From Pseudomonadales bacterium (GTDB taxonomy: Bacteria; Pseudomonadota; Gammaproteobacteria; Pseudomonadales; JAHRWD01), in NCBI GenBank assembly GCA_029210125.1, contig JARGPR010000004.1:1-64000 (forward strand): a stretch of 64,000 bases of DNA. The letters run 5' to 3'. The notes under the pieces are model-generated. The model saw only the letters and a program-made list of their open reading frames with translations. It did no database searches and was not told where the DNA came from. How positions within the stretch are numbered: the stretch's first letter is position 1; every line of letters begins with the position of its first letter. Position numbers and translations under genes: made by a program. Positions 29,104 through 38,758 of the stretch are shown in pieces.

Positions 29104-30129
29104 ATGACCGTAAACCTCAATTTTCCATTTTCATCAGCACCGGAAGCAGGCGAAATAAAAAAAGTAGCCGACGGTGTTTTCTGGCTTAGAATGCCCCTGC
29201 CCTTCAGTCTTAAGCATATTAATTTATGGTTGCTGGAGGATCACGACAGCTGGGTTATTGTCGATACAGGAGTTTGTAATGACGAAACCTCAGGGCTGTG
29301 GCAGCAGATCTTTGATAATCATCTAGACGGAAAGCCCGTTTCCCGTGTGATAGCTACCCATTGTCACCCGGACCATATCGGTCTGGCGGGTTGGTTAACC
29401 GATTACTGGGATGTTGAGCTGTGGATCACCCAGTCAGAATGGCAGCAGGCACGACTGGGTGTATTGTCAGAGCGTGAGACGGTTAAACTTCTGATGGCCC
29501 AGCATTATGATCGTCTTGGTGTACCCAAGGAAGCGCTGAAGCGTATGAGTCGCATCCAGGGTTATTTCAAAAATATGAATGGCGATATACCCCTGACCTA
29601 CCACCGTGTTACCGCCGACAGCCAAATTATGATTAACGGTCGAAGCTGGCAAGTATTCATTGGTCACGGCCACTCTCCGGAACATGCCAGTTACTATTGC
29701 GAAGAGCTGGATGTGATTATCGGTGGCGATATGCTGCTACCGAAAATCACCCCCGCTGTCAGCGTTTCGATGGAGGAACCCAACGGTAATCCACTGCAGC
29801 GATTCCTTGACTCGCTGGAACAGTTTTATGGAATTTCAGACAAAGTGCTGGTCCTGCCCTCCCACGAAATGCCCTATCACAATCTCCACACCCGCATTGA
29901 TGAGCTCAAATTACATCATAAAAACCGTTGTCAGGTTATTGTCGACAGTTGCGAAGAAAGCAAAACTGCAATGGAGATTACCGAGATCATGTTTGCCCAT
30001 CGACAGCTGAATGACTTTGATATCTTGATGGCGCTCGGCGAGGCCGTCGCGCACATCCATTTGTTGATGTATCAGGGTAGGCTTAAACGTTTCGCCAATG
30101 CTCAGGGCTCCTGGGAATTCATTCGATAG
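29104..30129 (+). CDS. MBL-fold metallo-hydrolase
   Basis: 341 residues. The dinuclear zinc motif is THCHPDHIG (H86, H88, D90, H91), with a further His in FIGHGHSPEH, the bridging Asp in IIGGDMLLPK and the last His in LPSHEMP. The C-terminal ~90 residues form a helical or winged-helix-like extension seen in this MBL subgroup. The substrate is unknown (hydrolysis of thioesters or lactones is common in the family). A TATACT box lies about 25 bases before the start. It is followed 50 bases later by the CysZ-like gene. Confidence 0.88.
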   Translation: MTVNLNFPFSSAPEAGEIKKVADGVFWLRMPLPFSLKHINLWLLEDHDSWVIVDTGVCNDETSGLWQQIFDNHLDGKPVSRVIATHCHPDHIGLAGWLTDYWDVELWITQSEWQQARLGVLSERETVKLLMAQHYDRLGVPKEALKRMSRIQGYFKNMNGDIPLTYHRVTADSQIMINGRSWQVFIGHGHSPEHASYYCEELDVIIGGDMLLPKITPAVSVSMEEPNGNPLQRFLDSLEQFYGISDKVLVLPSHEMPYHNLHTRIDELKLHHKNRCQVIVDSCEESKTAMEITEIMFAHRQLNDFDILMALGEAVAHIHLLMYQGRLKRFANAQGSWEFIR

Positions 30130-30179
30130 AGCGCAAAGCTCGGTCCGGAATCACCCGGTTTTTTGAGTAGGGGCAATTT

Positions 30180-30959
30180 ATGGCAGGTTTTATAAGGGGT
30201 GCAGGTTATCTGCTGAAAGGCTTTAAAATGCTGGCTCAGCCAGGGTTGCGCCGATTTCTGATTATTCCCCTTACCATCAACGTAATACTCTTTAGTCTAT
30301 TAATTTGGCAGGGTTTTGGCTGGATCGATCAAGCGGTTGTCGCTGCGCTCAGCTGGATTCCCGACTGGTTAAGCTTTCTGAGCTGGGTGATCTGGCCATT
30401 GTTGTTTTTGACCATGATGATTTTTGTATTTTACAGCTTCAGCGTAGTGGCGAATTTGATTGCTTCACCCTTTAACGGTTTGTTATCTGAAAAAGCCGAG
30501 CTGCAATCACGACCCGCTTTTGGGGTTGGTATGTCAGAGGCGAGCGGTTCATCGACTATTTCAGCGGTGCTGCTAGAAGTGCCCCATAGTCTGGGGCGTG
30601 AAGCGTCCAAGCTTGGGTACTTTATTCCACGAGCCTTTGTTCTGCTGATTCTTTCGCTGATCCCCGGTATCAATATCATTGCTATGCCCCTTTGGTACCT
30701 TTTCAGTGCTTGGTTTCTGGCGATTCAGTACTGTGATTACCCTACCGACAACCACAACATCAGCGTACCGGAACTGAGAAAATTACTTACCCAGCGGCGC
30801 CTGGGTTCTATGGGGTTTGGCTCTATCACCCTGTTCTTCACCATGATACCGATCATCAATCTGGTAGTGATACCCGCAGCGGTAATTGGCGCGACCTTAT
30901 TTTGGGTTGAGGAACTTAAGGAGTTGGTGGAGCTAGAAGAGTTGAAGGAGCCAGGGTAA
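30180..30959 (+). CDS. cysZ: CysZ/EI24-family membrane protein, probable sulfate permease
   Basis: 259 residues with about four long hydrophobic segments. The N-terminus GFIRGAGYLLKGFKMLAQPGLRRF and the motif NLIASPFNGLLSEKAE are typical of CysZ in Pseudomonas-type genomes. Also conserved are LIPGINIIAMPLWYLFSAWFLAIQYCDYP. CysZ mediates sulfate uptake for cysteine synthesis. No other cys genes are nearby, so transport of another anion is possible. Confidence 0.86.
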   Translation: MAGFIRGAGYLLKGFKMLAQPGLRRFLIIPLTINVILFSLLIWQGFGWIDQAVVAALSWIPDWLSFLSWVIWPLLFLTMMIFVFYSFSVVANLIASPFNGLLSEKAELQSRPAFGVGMSEASGSSTISAVLLEVPHSLGREASKLGYFIPRAFVLLILSLIPGINIIAMPLWYLFSAWFLAIQYCDYPTDNHNISVPELRKLLTQRRLGSMGFGSITLFFTMIPIINLVVIPAAVIGATLFWVEELKELVELEELKEPG

Positions 30960-31068
30960 CTTGGGCAGGGCTCCAGCAAACGCAGGCTAGATATTGATCC
31001 GTTAATCTGCAGCCGTATGCTAGAAACTACCGATAACCGTTCTAGTAAGGGTGGTTTTCGTTAGTTCT

Positions 31069-32274
31069 TCAGTGGGTACTCAACAATTCTGCCGGTGGGT
31101 GCTCACACTCCAGCCGATCACCCAGTAGTTGTTCAATTTCCGGCAGCAGGAATGAATCATCTTCACAGGCAAAACTGATGGAGGAGCCTTTGCTTCCTGC
31201 TCGTCCTGTTCGGCCTATTCGATGGATATAATCCTCTGGATCTTCCGGCAGTGTGTAGTTTACGACGTAGGATATCTCATCAATGTGGATGCCTCGGCCT
31301 GCAACGTCGGTAGCGACCAATACCTGTATTTTGCCGCTACGGAATGCTTCCAAAACCCTTACCCGTTTGCTTTGTTGAACCTCACCACTGAGCATGCCGC
31401 AGGAGAGTCCTTTTTTCTTGAGTTTTGATTCCAGGGTCCGAACGGTATCTCTGCGGTTGGCAAACACGATGATGCGTTCATCTTTATTTTGATTGATCAA
31501 ATTGCATAGTAGTGGGAATTTGTCCTGTGTGGTGACTAAATACACCCGTTGGTCAACATTATCCGAGGCGATGGAATCGGGTTCGATTTCGATTTTCACC
31601 GGATCATTGGTCCACTGCTCTACCAGCCGCATTACGTCTTCGCTAAAGGTGGCGCTGAATAGCAGTGTTTGGCGGTAGCCTTTTTTAGTTGATGCTTGAA
31701 TGATGCGCCTGACCTGGGGGATAAACCCCATATCCAGCATACGGTCGGCTTCATCTATCACCAGTACTTCTAGTTGATCCAGATAGACCTTCCTTTTACC
31801 CAGAAAATCCTGAAGTCGTCCCGGTGTTGCCACCAATATATCGATAGAAGCCCGCTCAAGCATCGATTGCTGTTTTTCGTAATCCACGCCGCCAACCAGG
31901 GTGAGCACGGTTAAACCGCTGCCCCTGGAGAGTTGCTCAGCATCCTTGGCAATCTGCATGGCCAGTTCACGGGTAGGTGCCAGAATCAGCGATCGGGTTT
32001 CACCTGCATAATGTTCTTCGATGGGGTTGTTGATTAGTCCGGCAATAATAGTGACCAGAAAGGCAGCGGTTTTTCCGGTACCGGTCTGGGCTTTGCCGAG
32101 CAGGTCCTGTCCATTTAACGTATGGGGCAATGAAGCAGCCTGAATGGGTGTGCAGTATTCGAACCCGGCCTGTTGAATAGCATTTTGCAGCGTGCCGGGA
32201 AGGGGGAATTGAGTGAATTGCACCTTTTCTTCAGTGGATACTTGCTCTACAACTTGTTCGGTTTCACTACTCAT
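31069..32274 (-). CDS. rhlB: DEAD-box RNA helicase, RhlB-like
   Basis: 401 residues with all helicase motifs: Q-motif (TPIQAASLP), Walker [28 protein letters not shown] in [20 protein letters not shown], and [10 protein letters not shown] in the second RecA domain. There is no long basic C-terminal tail, which fits RhlB, the helicase of the RNA degradosome. RhlE is the main alternative. The upstream region (32275-32413) holds a 9-bp inverted repeat. Confidence 0.85.
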   Translation of the reverse strand: MSSETEQVVEQVSTEEKVQFTQFPLPGTLQNAIQQAGFEYCTPIQAASLPHTLNGQDLLGKAQTGTGKTAAFLVTIIAGLINNPIEEHYAGETRSLILAPTRELAMQIAKDAEQLSRGSGLTVLTLVGGVDYEKQQSMLERASIDILVATPGRLQDFLGKRKVYLDQLEVLVIDEADRMLDMGFIPQVRRIIQASTKKGYRQTLLFSATFSEDVMRLVEQWTNDPVKIEIEPDSIASDNVDQRVYLVTTQDKFPLLCNLINQNKDERIIVFANRRDTVRTLESKLKKKGLSCGMLSGEVQQSKRVRVLEAFRSGKIQVLVATDVAGRGIHIDEISYVVNYTLPEDPEDYIHRIGRTGRAGSKGSSISFACEDDSFLLPEIEQLLGDRLECEHPPAELLSTH

Positions 32275-32341
32275 CAGAATTCCCGGCGCGTTAGAATGTT
32301 CATGCAGCCCGCTACTCTAACGGTTAATCGGCCTGGTTGCT

Positions 32342-32398
32342 ATCTTGTGTTTGATGATGGGTTATATATGCATAGATAGTCAGGCCCGTACACAAGAT
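32342..32398. repeat. Spaced inverted repeat between an exonuclease gene and rhlB
   Basis: ATCTTGTGT (32342-32350) and ACACAAGAT (32390-32398) are exact reverse complements with a 39-base spacer that contains a smaller self-complementary run (TATATATGCATAGATA). It lies just after the stop of the minus-strand exonuclease gene, so it may end that transcript or lie in the rhlB leader. Confidence 0.4.
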
Positions 32399-32413
32399 GA
32401 ACTATGGGATGGA

Positions 32414-32908
32414 CTAGATTGCTGTTCCTGTGTACGTCCTCAAATAGGTCAACTGCAAAATTCGTGCATCAGCACTGGCTCGATGGCGTTCCAGATTTAG
32501 CTCCAGTTGAACTTGCTCCCTGGTGTCGTGCCAGTGCGTTATTTGTTGTTCATCAAGGATGGCACGAAGAGACTCAAGTTTGAACCGTTGTGGGGTTCCC
32601 GAGCATTCAAATAGAAGCCCCAGCCAGCTGAGATCGTTGCTCCAACCGTCGGAATAGACGATGCGACCGGCGAGCTGGTCATTTAGCAGTTGAGCTGCTT
32701 CGGTTACGGTACGGCCAAGTTTACCCAATGATTCACGTCGAATACCGTGAATTTGCTCTGCAGCGCTATCCCAGTGTGTCCAGTCATCAAGGGGTTTGAT
32801 CAAAAAACAGGTGGTGGCGCCATCGGGCAATACAAAGCCGATCTCAATGGGATAGCTGCCGGCTCCAAAGCCGGAGGCTTCCACATCTATGATGGTTGGG
32901 GTTTTCAC
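32414..32908 (-). CDS. DEDDh-type 3'-5' exonuclease domain protein
   Basis: 164-residue stand-alone exonuclease-fold protein. ExoI is D8 and E10 in IIDVEASGFG, ExoII includes the Asp in SNDLSWLGL and ExoIII is HRASADARI (His and Asp five residues apart), so the DEDDh set is complete. Related to RNase T and DnaQ folds but short, and the substrate (RNA or DNA) is unknown. It starts 15 bases after the stop of the NAD-kinase-like gene, so the two are likely cotranscribed. Confidence 0.78.
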   Translation of the reverse strand: MKTPTIIDVEASGFGAGSYPIEIGFVLPDGATTCFLIKPLDDWTHWDSAAEQIHGIRRESLGKLGRTVTEAAQLLNDQLAGRIVYSDGWSNDLSWLGLLFECSGTPQRFKLESLRAILDEQQITHWHDTREQVQLELNLERHRASADARILQLTYLRTYTGTAI

Positions 32909-32923
32909 TCTGCCGGCGAAGGT

Positions 32924-33979
32924 TTAGCAGCAACCAATGCCCTTGAGCGCACCGTCGTAGTTATCGGTCCAGTGACCGAGGCCCGATAGCAGCTCGCGCT
33001 CGGCGGCTAGTTGCAGGGTTTTATGCACATCAATCACATGGGGGCCGTCCCGTACCACGCGCACATAGGCTTTTTGCCCCGGTTCTAAAACGCGCTCGCG
33101 ATCGCCATCAAAGGCCAGAATACCGGGGCCGGTAATCTCTACTACTTTACCAAGCTCAAGTTTTTCTGCACTTTTGACATGCAGGCTCCGAAACAGGCCG
33201 GGGGAGATGGGTGCCAGCAACAGTTTTCCACCTTCGCCGTGGTCGCAGCACCGCACCTCTACGCCAAATTCATCCTCCGCATTGGATGGGCAAAGCAGAC
33301 CGCCAACCGGGGAGATACCCACCGACGCCGGCTCTGCTCTGGCTAAAATAATATGCCGAATTGAGTCTGACTCGTAGGGCATGGCGTTGCCGATAATATC
33401 GTTGATCAGGAATACCGCATCGATCAGCGCAACATCTTCTGGCTCACCTTCAATTTCGATGCGAACCACTTTGGAGGGTTGCCCAGCGTCCTCCAGCGGG
33501 AGTTTTCCGGAGGCGACTAAACCGGCGGCCATACCGCCCAGGGTTGCTTCAACCATCAGTGGGAATACATTGTTTGTACCGGTAGATATCGGCACGATTG
33601 GCGCATTTGGCCATGCTTTGGCGACAATTCGATTGGTGCCGTCACCGCCCAGTACAATCAGTGCCTTGCAGTCCAGTGCTTTCATCTGTTCAACCGCATC
33701 AATGGTTTCAGCGGCATTGTGGGTGATATTGACATCCAGATAGGTGAAGTGAGCATTCAATGTGAGGTTTTCTACCGCGCCGCTGGAGATGCGCCGTGGC
33801 TCATTGACCACCACAATATGATCAGCCCCGGCAGCAATCGCACCCACCACCGCACGGGTGATTTGCAGTCGTTTGCTTTCATGGGGTACCGAGCTAGCCC
33901 GGGCCGCAAGTCGCCGACCGTCGCGGCCTGACATCGGGTTGGCGATGATGCCAACCGTTTTCGTAAATTCTTTGACCAT
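32924..33979 (-). CDS. ATP-NAD kinase-like protein (AcoX type)
   Basis: 351 residues. The N-terminus VGIIANPMSGRDGRRLAA and GGDGTNRIVA (111-120) are the NAD kinase/diacylglycerol kinase fold signature. STGTNNVFP follows. The C-terminal region does not match PpnK closely, so this is the AcoX-like group often described as ATP-NAD kinase family protein. The substrate is unproven. It ends in Cys-Cys. It is upstream of the exonuclease gene and divergent from hemN. Confidence 0.8.
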   Translation of the reverse strand: MVKEFTKTVGIIANPMSGRDGRRLAARASSVPHESKRLQITRAVVGAIAAGADHIVVVNEPRRISSGAVENLTLNAHFTYLDVNITHNAAETIDAVEQMKALDCKALIVLGGDGTNRIVAKAWPNAPIVPISTGTNNVFPLMVEATLGGMAAGLVASGKLPLEDAGQPSKVVRIEIEGEPEDVALIDAVFLINDIIGNAMPYESDSIRHIILARAEPASVGISPVGGLLCPSNAEDEFGVEVRCCDHGEGGKLLLAPISPGLFRSLHVKSAEKLELGKVVEITGPGILAFDGDRERVLEPGQKAYVRVVRDGPHVIDVHKTLQLAAERELLSGLGHWTDNYDGALKGIGCC

Positions 33980-34180
33980 GGTCAGGTATCCAGTTGCTAT
34001 AGAGTGTAAAATCCCGCCACTTTAACAATATCCAATAATCGCTGACAAGCGAGCATCGCTAGCGTTAAGCTGGATACTGTCTTTAGTTGCCAGTAAATTA
34101 GAACCAGTTTATTCGTTGCGGGCAGTTTGCGAGGCCTTCCATTTTTCAGCTTAAATCTCATTCAGAGCACGGTCATATCT

Positions 34181-35572
34181 ATGTCGCAGTCCCACGAAGT
34201 TACTTTTGATCAGGCATTAATCGAGCGTTATGACGCCAATGGACCGCGTTATACCTCCTATCCAACCGCGGTTCAATTCAGTGAATCTTTTGGTCAGGAG
34301 GAGCACAAGCGCTATGCGGCACAGGTGGATCAGAGCAGTTCACGTATCTCGCTGTATGTGCATCTGCCCTTTTGCAATACCGTTTGCTATTTCTGTGGCT
34401 GCAACAAAATTGTCACCAAACGTCGGGAGCGTGCAGCGCCCTATCTTGAGCGGCTGTACAAAGAGGTTGAGATGCAGTCGGCACTGTTGCCCTCTCGCCC
34501 ACTGGTCGAGCAGTTGCACTGGGGCGGTGGTACACCAACCTTTCAAAGTGATGCGCAGTTACGGGAATTAATGACGAAGTTGCGTCAAAATTTCAACATG
34601 ATCGACGATGATAGCGGCGAATACTCGATTGAGCTGGATCCCCGAGAGGTGACTGACGATACACTTAAAACGTTACGGGAGATTGGCTTTAACCGGCTGA
34701 GCCTCGGTGTTCAGGATGTGAATCCGAAGGTACAGGCTGCGGTCAATCGACTCCAATCTGACGAAATTACGGCCCGAACTATTGATGGTGCGCGGCGTGA
34801 AAATTTTCGCTCGATCAGTATCGATCTGATTTATGGCTTACCCCACCAGACTGCGCGCAGTTTTGAGCTAACCCTTGATCGGGTGATCGATTTTTCGCCG
34901 GACAGGCTATCGATGTACAACTACGCGCATATGCCAGAGCTATTTAAACCACAGCGGAGAATCAATGTTGAAGATCTTCCTTCGCCGCAGGAAAAGCTTG
35001 AGATCATGAAATTGGCGATTGGAAAATTGACCTCGTCCGGCTACGTTTATATCGGTATGGATCACTTCGCCAAATATGATGATGAACTAGCGGTTGCCCA
35101 GCGGGAGGGAGGCCTGTATCGAAATTTCCAGGGTTACTCGACCCATTCCCATTGCGACATGATGGCGCTGGGTATTAGCGCCATTAGCATGCTAGGGGAT
35201 AGCTTTAGCCAGAATGTTAAAACTGAGGATGAGTATTTCAAACAAATTGATGCGGGGCAATTGCCGGTCTACCGTGGCTACGCATTGAGCGATGATGATC
35301 GATTGCGCAGGGCTGTGATCACGGGTTTGATCTGTCATTTTCAGCTAACCCTGTCTGAAATCGAGCAGGAATTTGGCATCAATTTCTGGCAGTACTTTGC
35401 TGAGGAGCGTCTGGTTCTGGAGGGTATGCAAAGGGATGGTTTGCTGCAGCTAAATGAGGCTGAGATCAGGGTGAACCCAAGGGGTAAGCTGCTGATTCGT
35501 AATATCTGTATGGTTTTTGATGCCTACCTAAAGCAGCATGTTTCCGAGCAGCGGTTTTCGAAGACTATATAG
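34181..35572 (+). CDS. hemN: Oxygen-independent coproporphyrinogen III oxidase HemN
   Basis: 463 residues from ATG 34181 (MSQSHEVTFDQALIERYDANGPRYTSYPTA). The open frame extends 18 codons upstream but homology begins here. It is a radical SAM enzyme that decarboxylates coproporphyrinogen III in heme synthesis without oxygen. The CX3CX2C cluster ligands are C65, C69 and C72, followed by C74. The HWGGGTPTF motif binds SAM. The N-terminal YDxxGPRYTSYPTA tip identifies true HemN rather than HemW. I saw no FNR/Anr box in the 200-base upstream region. Confidence 0.96.
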   Translation: MSQSHEVTFDQALIERYDANGPRYTSYPTAVQFSESFGQEEHKRYAAQVDQSSSRISLYVHLPFCNTVCYFCGCNKIVTKRRERAAPYLERLYKEVEMQSALLPSRPLVEQLHWGGGTPTFQSDAQLRELMTKLRQNFNMIDDDSGEYSIELDPREVTDDTLKTLREIGFNRLSLGVQDVNPKVQAAVNRLQSDEITARTIDGARRENFRSISIDLIYGLPHQTARSFELTLDRVIDFSPDRLSMYNYAHMPELFKPQRRINVEDLPSPQEKLEIMKLAIGKLTSSGYVYIGMDHFAKYDDELAVAQREGGLYRNFQGYSTHSHCDMMALGISAISMLGDSFSQNVKTEDEYFKQIDAGQLPVYRGYALSDDDRLRRAVITGLICHFQLTLSEIEQEFGINFWQYFAEERLVLEGMQRDGLLQLNEAEIRVNPRGKLLIRNICMVFDAYLKQHVSEQRFSKTI

Positions 35573-35603
35573 AAGGAAGCGCTACTCTCTTAACGGCAGG
35601 TAG

Positions 35604-36182
35604 CTAAGGGCAGGTAAGCGGGTTGCCGCTGCCATCTTCGTGAACACCATCCGAATCGGAGTCCATTGAGTTTCGGGTGCGTCCGGTCCCCGCCACGATC
35701 ACCCCTCGCGCTAATGAAGCATCGTTGTTCGCAGGGCAAAATGTGAAGGTGCCTGCGCCAGTTTGCGTAGGTATTTTTTTTATGAAACCAGTATATATAT
35801 ACTGGGAAAAAGCAAAGTTAAATTTTAACGTTACCTGGGCTGCAAGCGCTTCATGCACTTTTATAATGCGGTCATCCGGCAGGTCGACGGTGTGATCTTC
35901 ATCGGCATCTAAGAATACAATCCAGCCATCAGTCCAACTTACCGTGTTGTCGCAATCCAGTAAGTCCGCACTTTTGCAGATCGTCACGGTATTTTTTTCA
36001 ACAATTGCTTCGGAACGGGCGAGCGCAAGCGTACCGGTCAATTCATCTGCATACCCGGTAATTGCGCTGCTGTTGATCAGCCGTAGCAGGGATGGCACCC
36101 CAACCATTAGCAGTATCGCGGCGATCGCTACGGTCGCGATCAACTCGGGGAGCGTGAACCCTTGGCTATTACCATCAGCCAT
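35604..36182 (-). CDS. fimT: GspH/FimT-type minor pilin
   Basis: 192 residues from ATG 36182. Longer in-frame starts exist, but this one gives a short prepilin leader: MADGNSQG then FTLPELIATVAIAAILLM, with cleavage after G8 and Glu at +5. The C-terminal GspH domain has the typical ALARSEAIVEKNTVTICKS. The protein probably primes type IV pilus assembly. It could be FimU rather than FimT, since only one such gene is present. It is on the minus strand, divergent from pilVWX, unlike the colinear order in P. aeruginosa. Confidence 0.82.
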   Translation of the reverse strand: MADGNSQGFTLPELIATVAIAAILLMVGVPSLLRLINSSAITGYADELTGTLALARSEAIVEKNTVTICKSADLLDCDNTVSWTDGWIVFLDADEDHTVDLPDDRIIKVHEALAAQVTLKFNFAFSQYIYTGFIKKIPTQTGAGTFTFCPANNDASLARGVIVAGTGRTRNSMDSDSDGVHEDGSGNPLTCP

Positions 36183-36473
36183 TGGGCTTTCGGTTGCGTT
36201 TTTAATCGTGGTTTGAATTAACAACATGGAGTAAATATCTTGACCATTTGCAGAACAGGCTGCGAGCATAGCAAAGCGAAGGTGCCACATACCACCTGAT
36301 TTCCTTTAGCTCCGGAATTTTGTGGTTCTAATATCGAACAACACAACCGATTATCGGGCAAATTCAACCGCTTATCGTTAGCTAAGGTGCAAAAGGTGAT
36401 TTACCTACCAGTGAATTTGTAAAATTAAAGGAGAGAGTATTTTAAGTAGATCCTAAGTAGATACATCGGAAAA

Positions 36474-36968
36474 ATGGACATAAAGCCACTCAGTACGCAT
36501 CGCGGTTTCACCCTGCTGGAAATTATGATTTCGTTGGTAATCCTGGCGGTTGGTTTGCTCGGGTTGGCGGGATTGCAGTCGGTCAGTGTTATCAATAATC
36601 ATGCAGCGCTGATGAGGTCTGAAGCTTCACTGCTTAGTTACGATATTATGGATCGGATGCGTGCTAATCGAGATGAAGCCCGCAATACTAATCGTTATCT
36701 ATCGGGTTTTGACGATAGCGCGAGCGCTTATCCGCTTTGCGTTGCTTCGTGCACCCCCGCCACGCTCGCGAGCCATGACCTTAATCAATGGAAAACGGAT
36801 GTCAGCACACAACTACCCGGCGGTGAGGCGGAAATAGCACGGGAAAACCTTGCTTCGGGGCAGTTGTATATTGTTACCTTACGTTGGGATGAGACGGTTC
36901 CCGATGAAAACGACCCTAAGCTGAGGAAGAAAAGTAAGGCTCGATTGCAGTTGAGGTCTGAAATTTGA
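36474..36968 (+). CDS. pilV: Type IV pilus minor pilin PilV
   Basis: 164 residues. Leader MDIKPLSTHRG, then FTLLEIMISLVILAVGLLGLAGLQ; cleavage after G11 with Glu at +5. The LLGLAGLQ end of the helix and the following LMRSEASLLSYDIMDRMRANR are hallmarks of PilV. It belongs to the priming complex at the pilus tip. The upstream region carries a direct repeat TAAGTAGAT (36444-36452 and again 3 bases later). The stop overlaps the pilW start. Confidence 0.92.
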   Translation: MDIKPLSTHRGFTLLEIMISLVILAVGLLGLAGLQSVSVINNHAALMRSEASLLSYDIMDRMRANRDEARNTNRYLSGFDDSASAYPLCVASCTPATLASHDLNQWKTDVSTQLPGGEAEIARENLASGQLYIVTLRWDETVPDENDPKLRKKSKARLQLRSEI

Positions 36969-38110
36969 TTCTCTACAGTAAACATAAACAAGCTGGCTTA
37001 ACGCTGCTGGAACTGCTGATTTCAATGACGGTTGGGGTGATGTTAATTACCGGCATCATCCAGCTGATGGCAAACAATAAACAGAATTATCTGTTTCAGC
37101 GCGAGTTGGCTCGAATGCAGGAAAATGGCCGTTACGCATTGACAGTGCTTCGGCAGGATATACAAATGGCAGGTATTGCTGGCTGTTCAGCCAGTTCGCA
37201 GGTTAATAACCTGCTTGATACCAGTGCCGCGGGATACTCTGACACGTTGTACAACCTCGGTCAGGCCGTGGGTGGTTGGGAGTATACCGGTAGCGGCACA
37301 GAAACCGCACCCGGGAATGCGTTTGTACTTTCAAGCTCGGTGAGCAGCGTGCTCTCAAAGTGGAAAGATGCGAGTAGCGCCGATCTTGATAGCACCCTGC
37401 AGAATAAGGTGGTAAAGGGAACGGATGTATTGGTGGTGAAATCAACCGAACCAGCTATAGATTTTATCAGTACAGTGCCGGTTACCTTCCCGATCAACGC
37501 AACCAGTTTCTCGATCAGCACGCATATTGAGCCGGGTAAGATCGTGGTGATTTCCAGCTGTAGCAGCGCAGATTTATTCCGAAACTGTGCACCACTGCCA
37601 CCTTCGCCGCTACCTTCGCCGCCACCGCCAGTAAAGCGAATCAGCTGCGTTGGGACCCCTGATAATAACATTGTGAACTTAAGCTACCCCTATGAATTGC
37701 TTAAAGGCAACGAAGACGCCACCATCGCACCCGTTTCTATCAACAGTTATTACGTTGGCATAGGTCAGAATAATGCACCTACGTTATACCGCAAAGATTA
37801 TAGCGAAGGTGCTCCCCTGAATGCGGTGCCATTGGTTGAAGGCGTAGAGTCGATGCAGGTATTGTATGGAATTGATACATCTGGGAATTCAGTGCCCAAT
37901 CAGTATGTTACGGCGGCAGCACTAGGCGCAAACGCGGACAATGTGGTCAGTGTTCGTATTAGTTTGATATTGCGCAGCTTAGAGGAGGTTGAGGAAGTCG
38001 TGAATAATGATAGCTTAATTGCGGCAGAAACCACCCTCAATAGCGTTTCTGACAGGTATCTGCGAAAAGCCGTTTCCACCACCATCCAACTTCGTAACCG
38101 CGGAATTTGA
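36965..38110 (+). CDS. pilW: Type IV pilus minor pilin PilW
   Basis: 381 residues from TTG 36965, overlapping the pilV stop as TTGA, with GAGG 8 bases upstream. Leader MILYSKHKQAG, then LTLLELLISMTVGVMLI (Glu at +5). Family features include FQRELARMQENGRYALTVLRQDIQMAG. An unusual proline-rich stretch (APLPPSPLPSPPPPVKR) lies between two cysteines near residue 215, encoded by imperfect CCTTCGCCG repeats. It is part of the PilVWX-FimU priming complex. Confidence 0.92.
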   Translation: MILYSKHKQAGLTLLELLISMTVGVMLITGIIQLMANNKQNYLFQRELARMQENGRYALTVLRQDIQMAGIAGCSASSQVNNLLDTSAAGYSDTLYNLGQAVGGWEYTGSGTETAPGNAFVLSSSVSSVLSKWKDASSADLDSTLQNKVVKGTDVLVVKSTEPAIDFISTVPVTFPINATSFSISTHIEPGKIVVISSCSSADLFRNCAPLPPSPLPSPPPPVKRISCVGTPDNNIVNLSYPYELLKGNEDATIAPVSINSYYVGIGQNNAPTLYRKDYSEGAPLNAVPLVEGVESMQVLYGIDTSGNSVPNQYVTAAALGANADNVVSVRISLILRSLEEVEEVVNNDSLIAAETTLNSVSDRYLRKAVSTTIQLRNRGI

Positions 38111-38124
38111 GTTCGTTTATCGCC

Positions 38125-38748
38125 ATGAAAAACTTAATCTCTCAACCTGTTAACTTTCAGCAAACTCAGCAAGGTGCTGTGCTGGTTGTCGCATTGGTCA
38201 TATTGACAGTGCTGACAATCCTTGGGGTCTCCGCCATGCAGGGCTCTACCCTTGAGGGTAAAATTTCCTCCAACTATCGGCTCGAGCAGTTGATTGTCCA
38301 GGCAGGTGAAGCCGCCTTGCTTGAGGGGGAGCGCCTGGTAGAGGCAACGAATATCAAGGACCTTGCTTCCGATACATGCCTAAACGGTTTCTGCACCAGC
38401 CGAAAAACGGATACCAACTATAGTGCGAGTATTGGCGCTGACTGCAGCGATGCAACTCATTTGGAAGAGCGTTGGGCACTTCCAAATGGCTGCACCGGGA
38501 ACCTTGATGTATGGAATTCAAGCACACGCAGCATTGAGTATACGTCCAGCAACCTTGCCCTCACCGCTAATGTCAAGGCTCGTTATATTATTGAGTACCT
38601 GGGGGTAACCCCCATTGCCCCTACTCATACTAGTTATGCTGATTGTACTGCTACGCCCACCTGCCCAGAGATGTACCGCATTACGACCCTCGCATCAGAT
38701 CTTTCTGATCGAGGCAGAATAATGCTCCAAACCACATACCAAAAATAG
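38125..38748 (+). CDS. pilX: Type IV pilus assembly protein PilX
   Basis: 207 residues from ATG 38125. A TTG at 38107 overlapping the pilW stop as TTGA is an alternative adding six residues, and neither has a good ribosome site. The N-terminus has QQTQQGAVLVVALVILTVLTILGVSAMQG, a PilX-type prepilin helix with no Glu at +5. It is encoded between pilW and pilY1 as usual. Cysteines in DTCLNGFC, GADCSD and GCTG suggest disulfides. Confidence 0.88.
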   Translation: MKNLISQPVNFQQTQQGAVLVVALVILTVLTILGVSAMQGSTLEGKISSNYRLEQLIVQAGEAALLEGERLVEATNIKDLASDTCLNGFCTSRKTDTNYSASIGADCSDATHLEERWALPNGCTGNLDVWNSSTRSIEYTSSNLALTANVKARYIIEYLGVTPIAPTHTSYADCTATPTCPEMYRITTLASDLSDRGRIMLQTTYQK

Positions 38749-38758
38749 GATTGTTGAT

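Noticed and set aside
33980-34180. FNR/Anr site upstream of hemN
   Set aside because: No TTGAT-N4-ATCAA-like sequence was found despite the oxygen-independent function.
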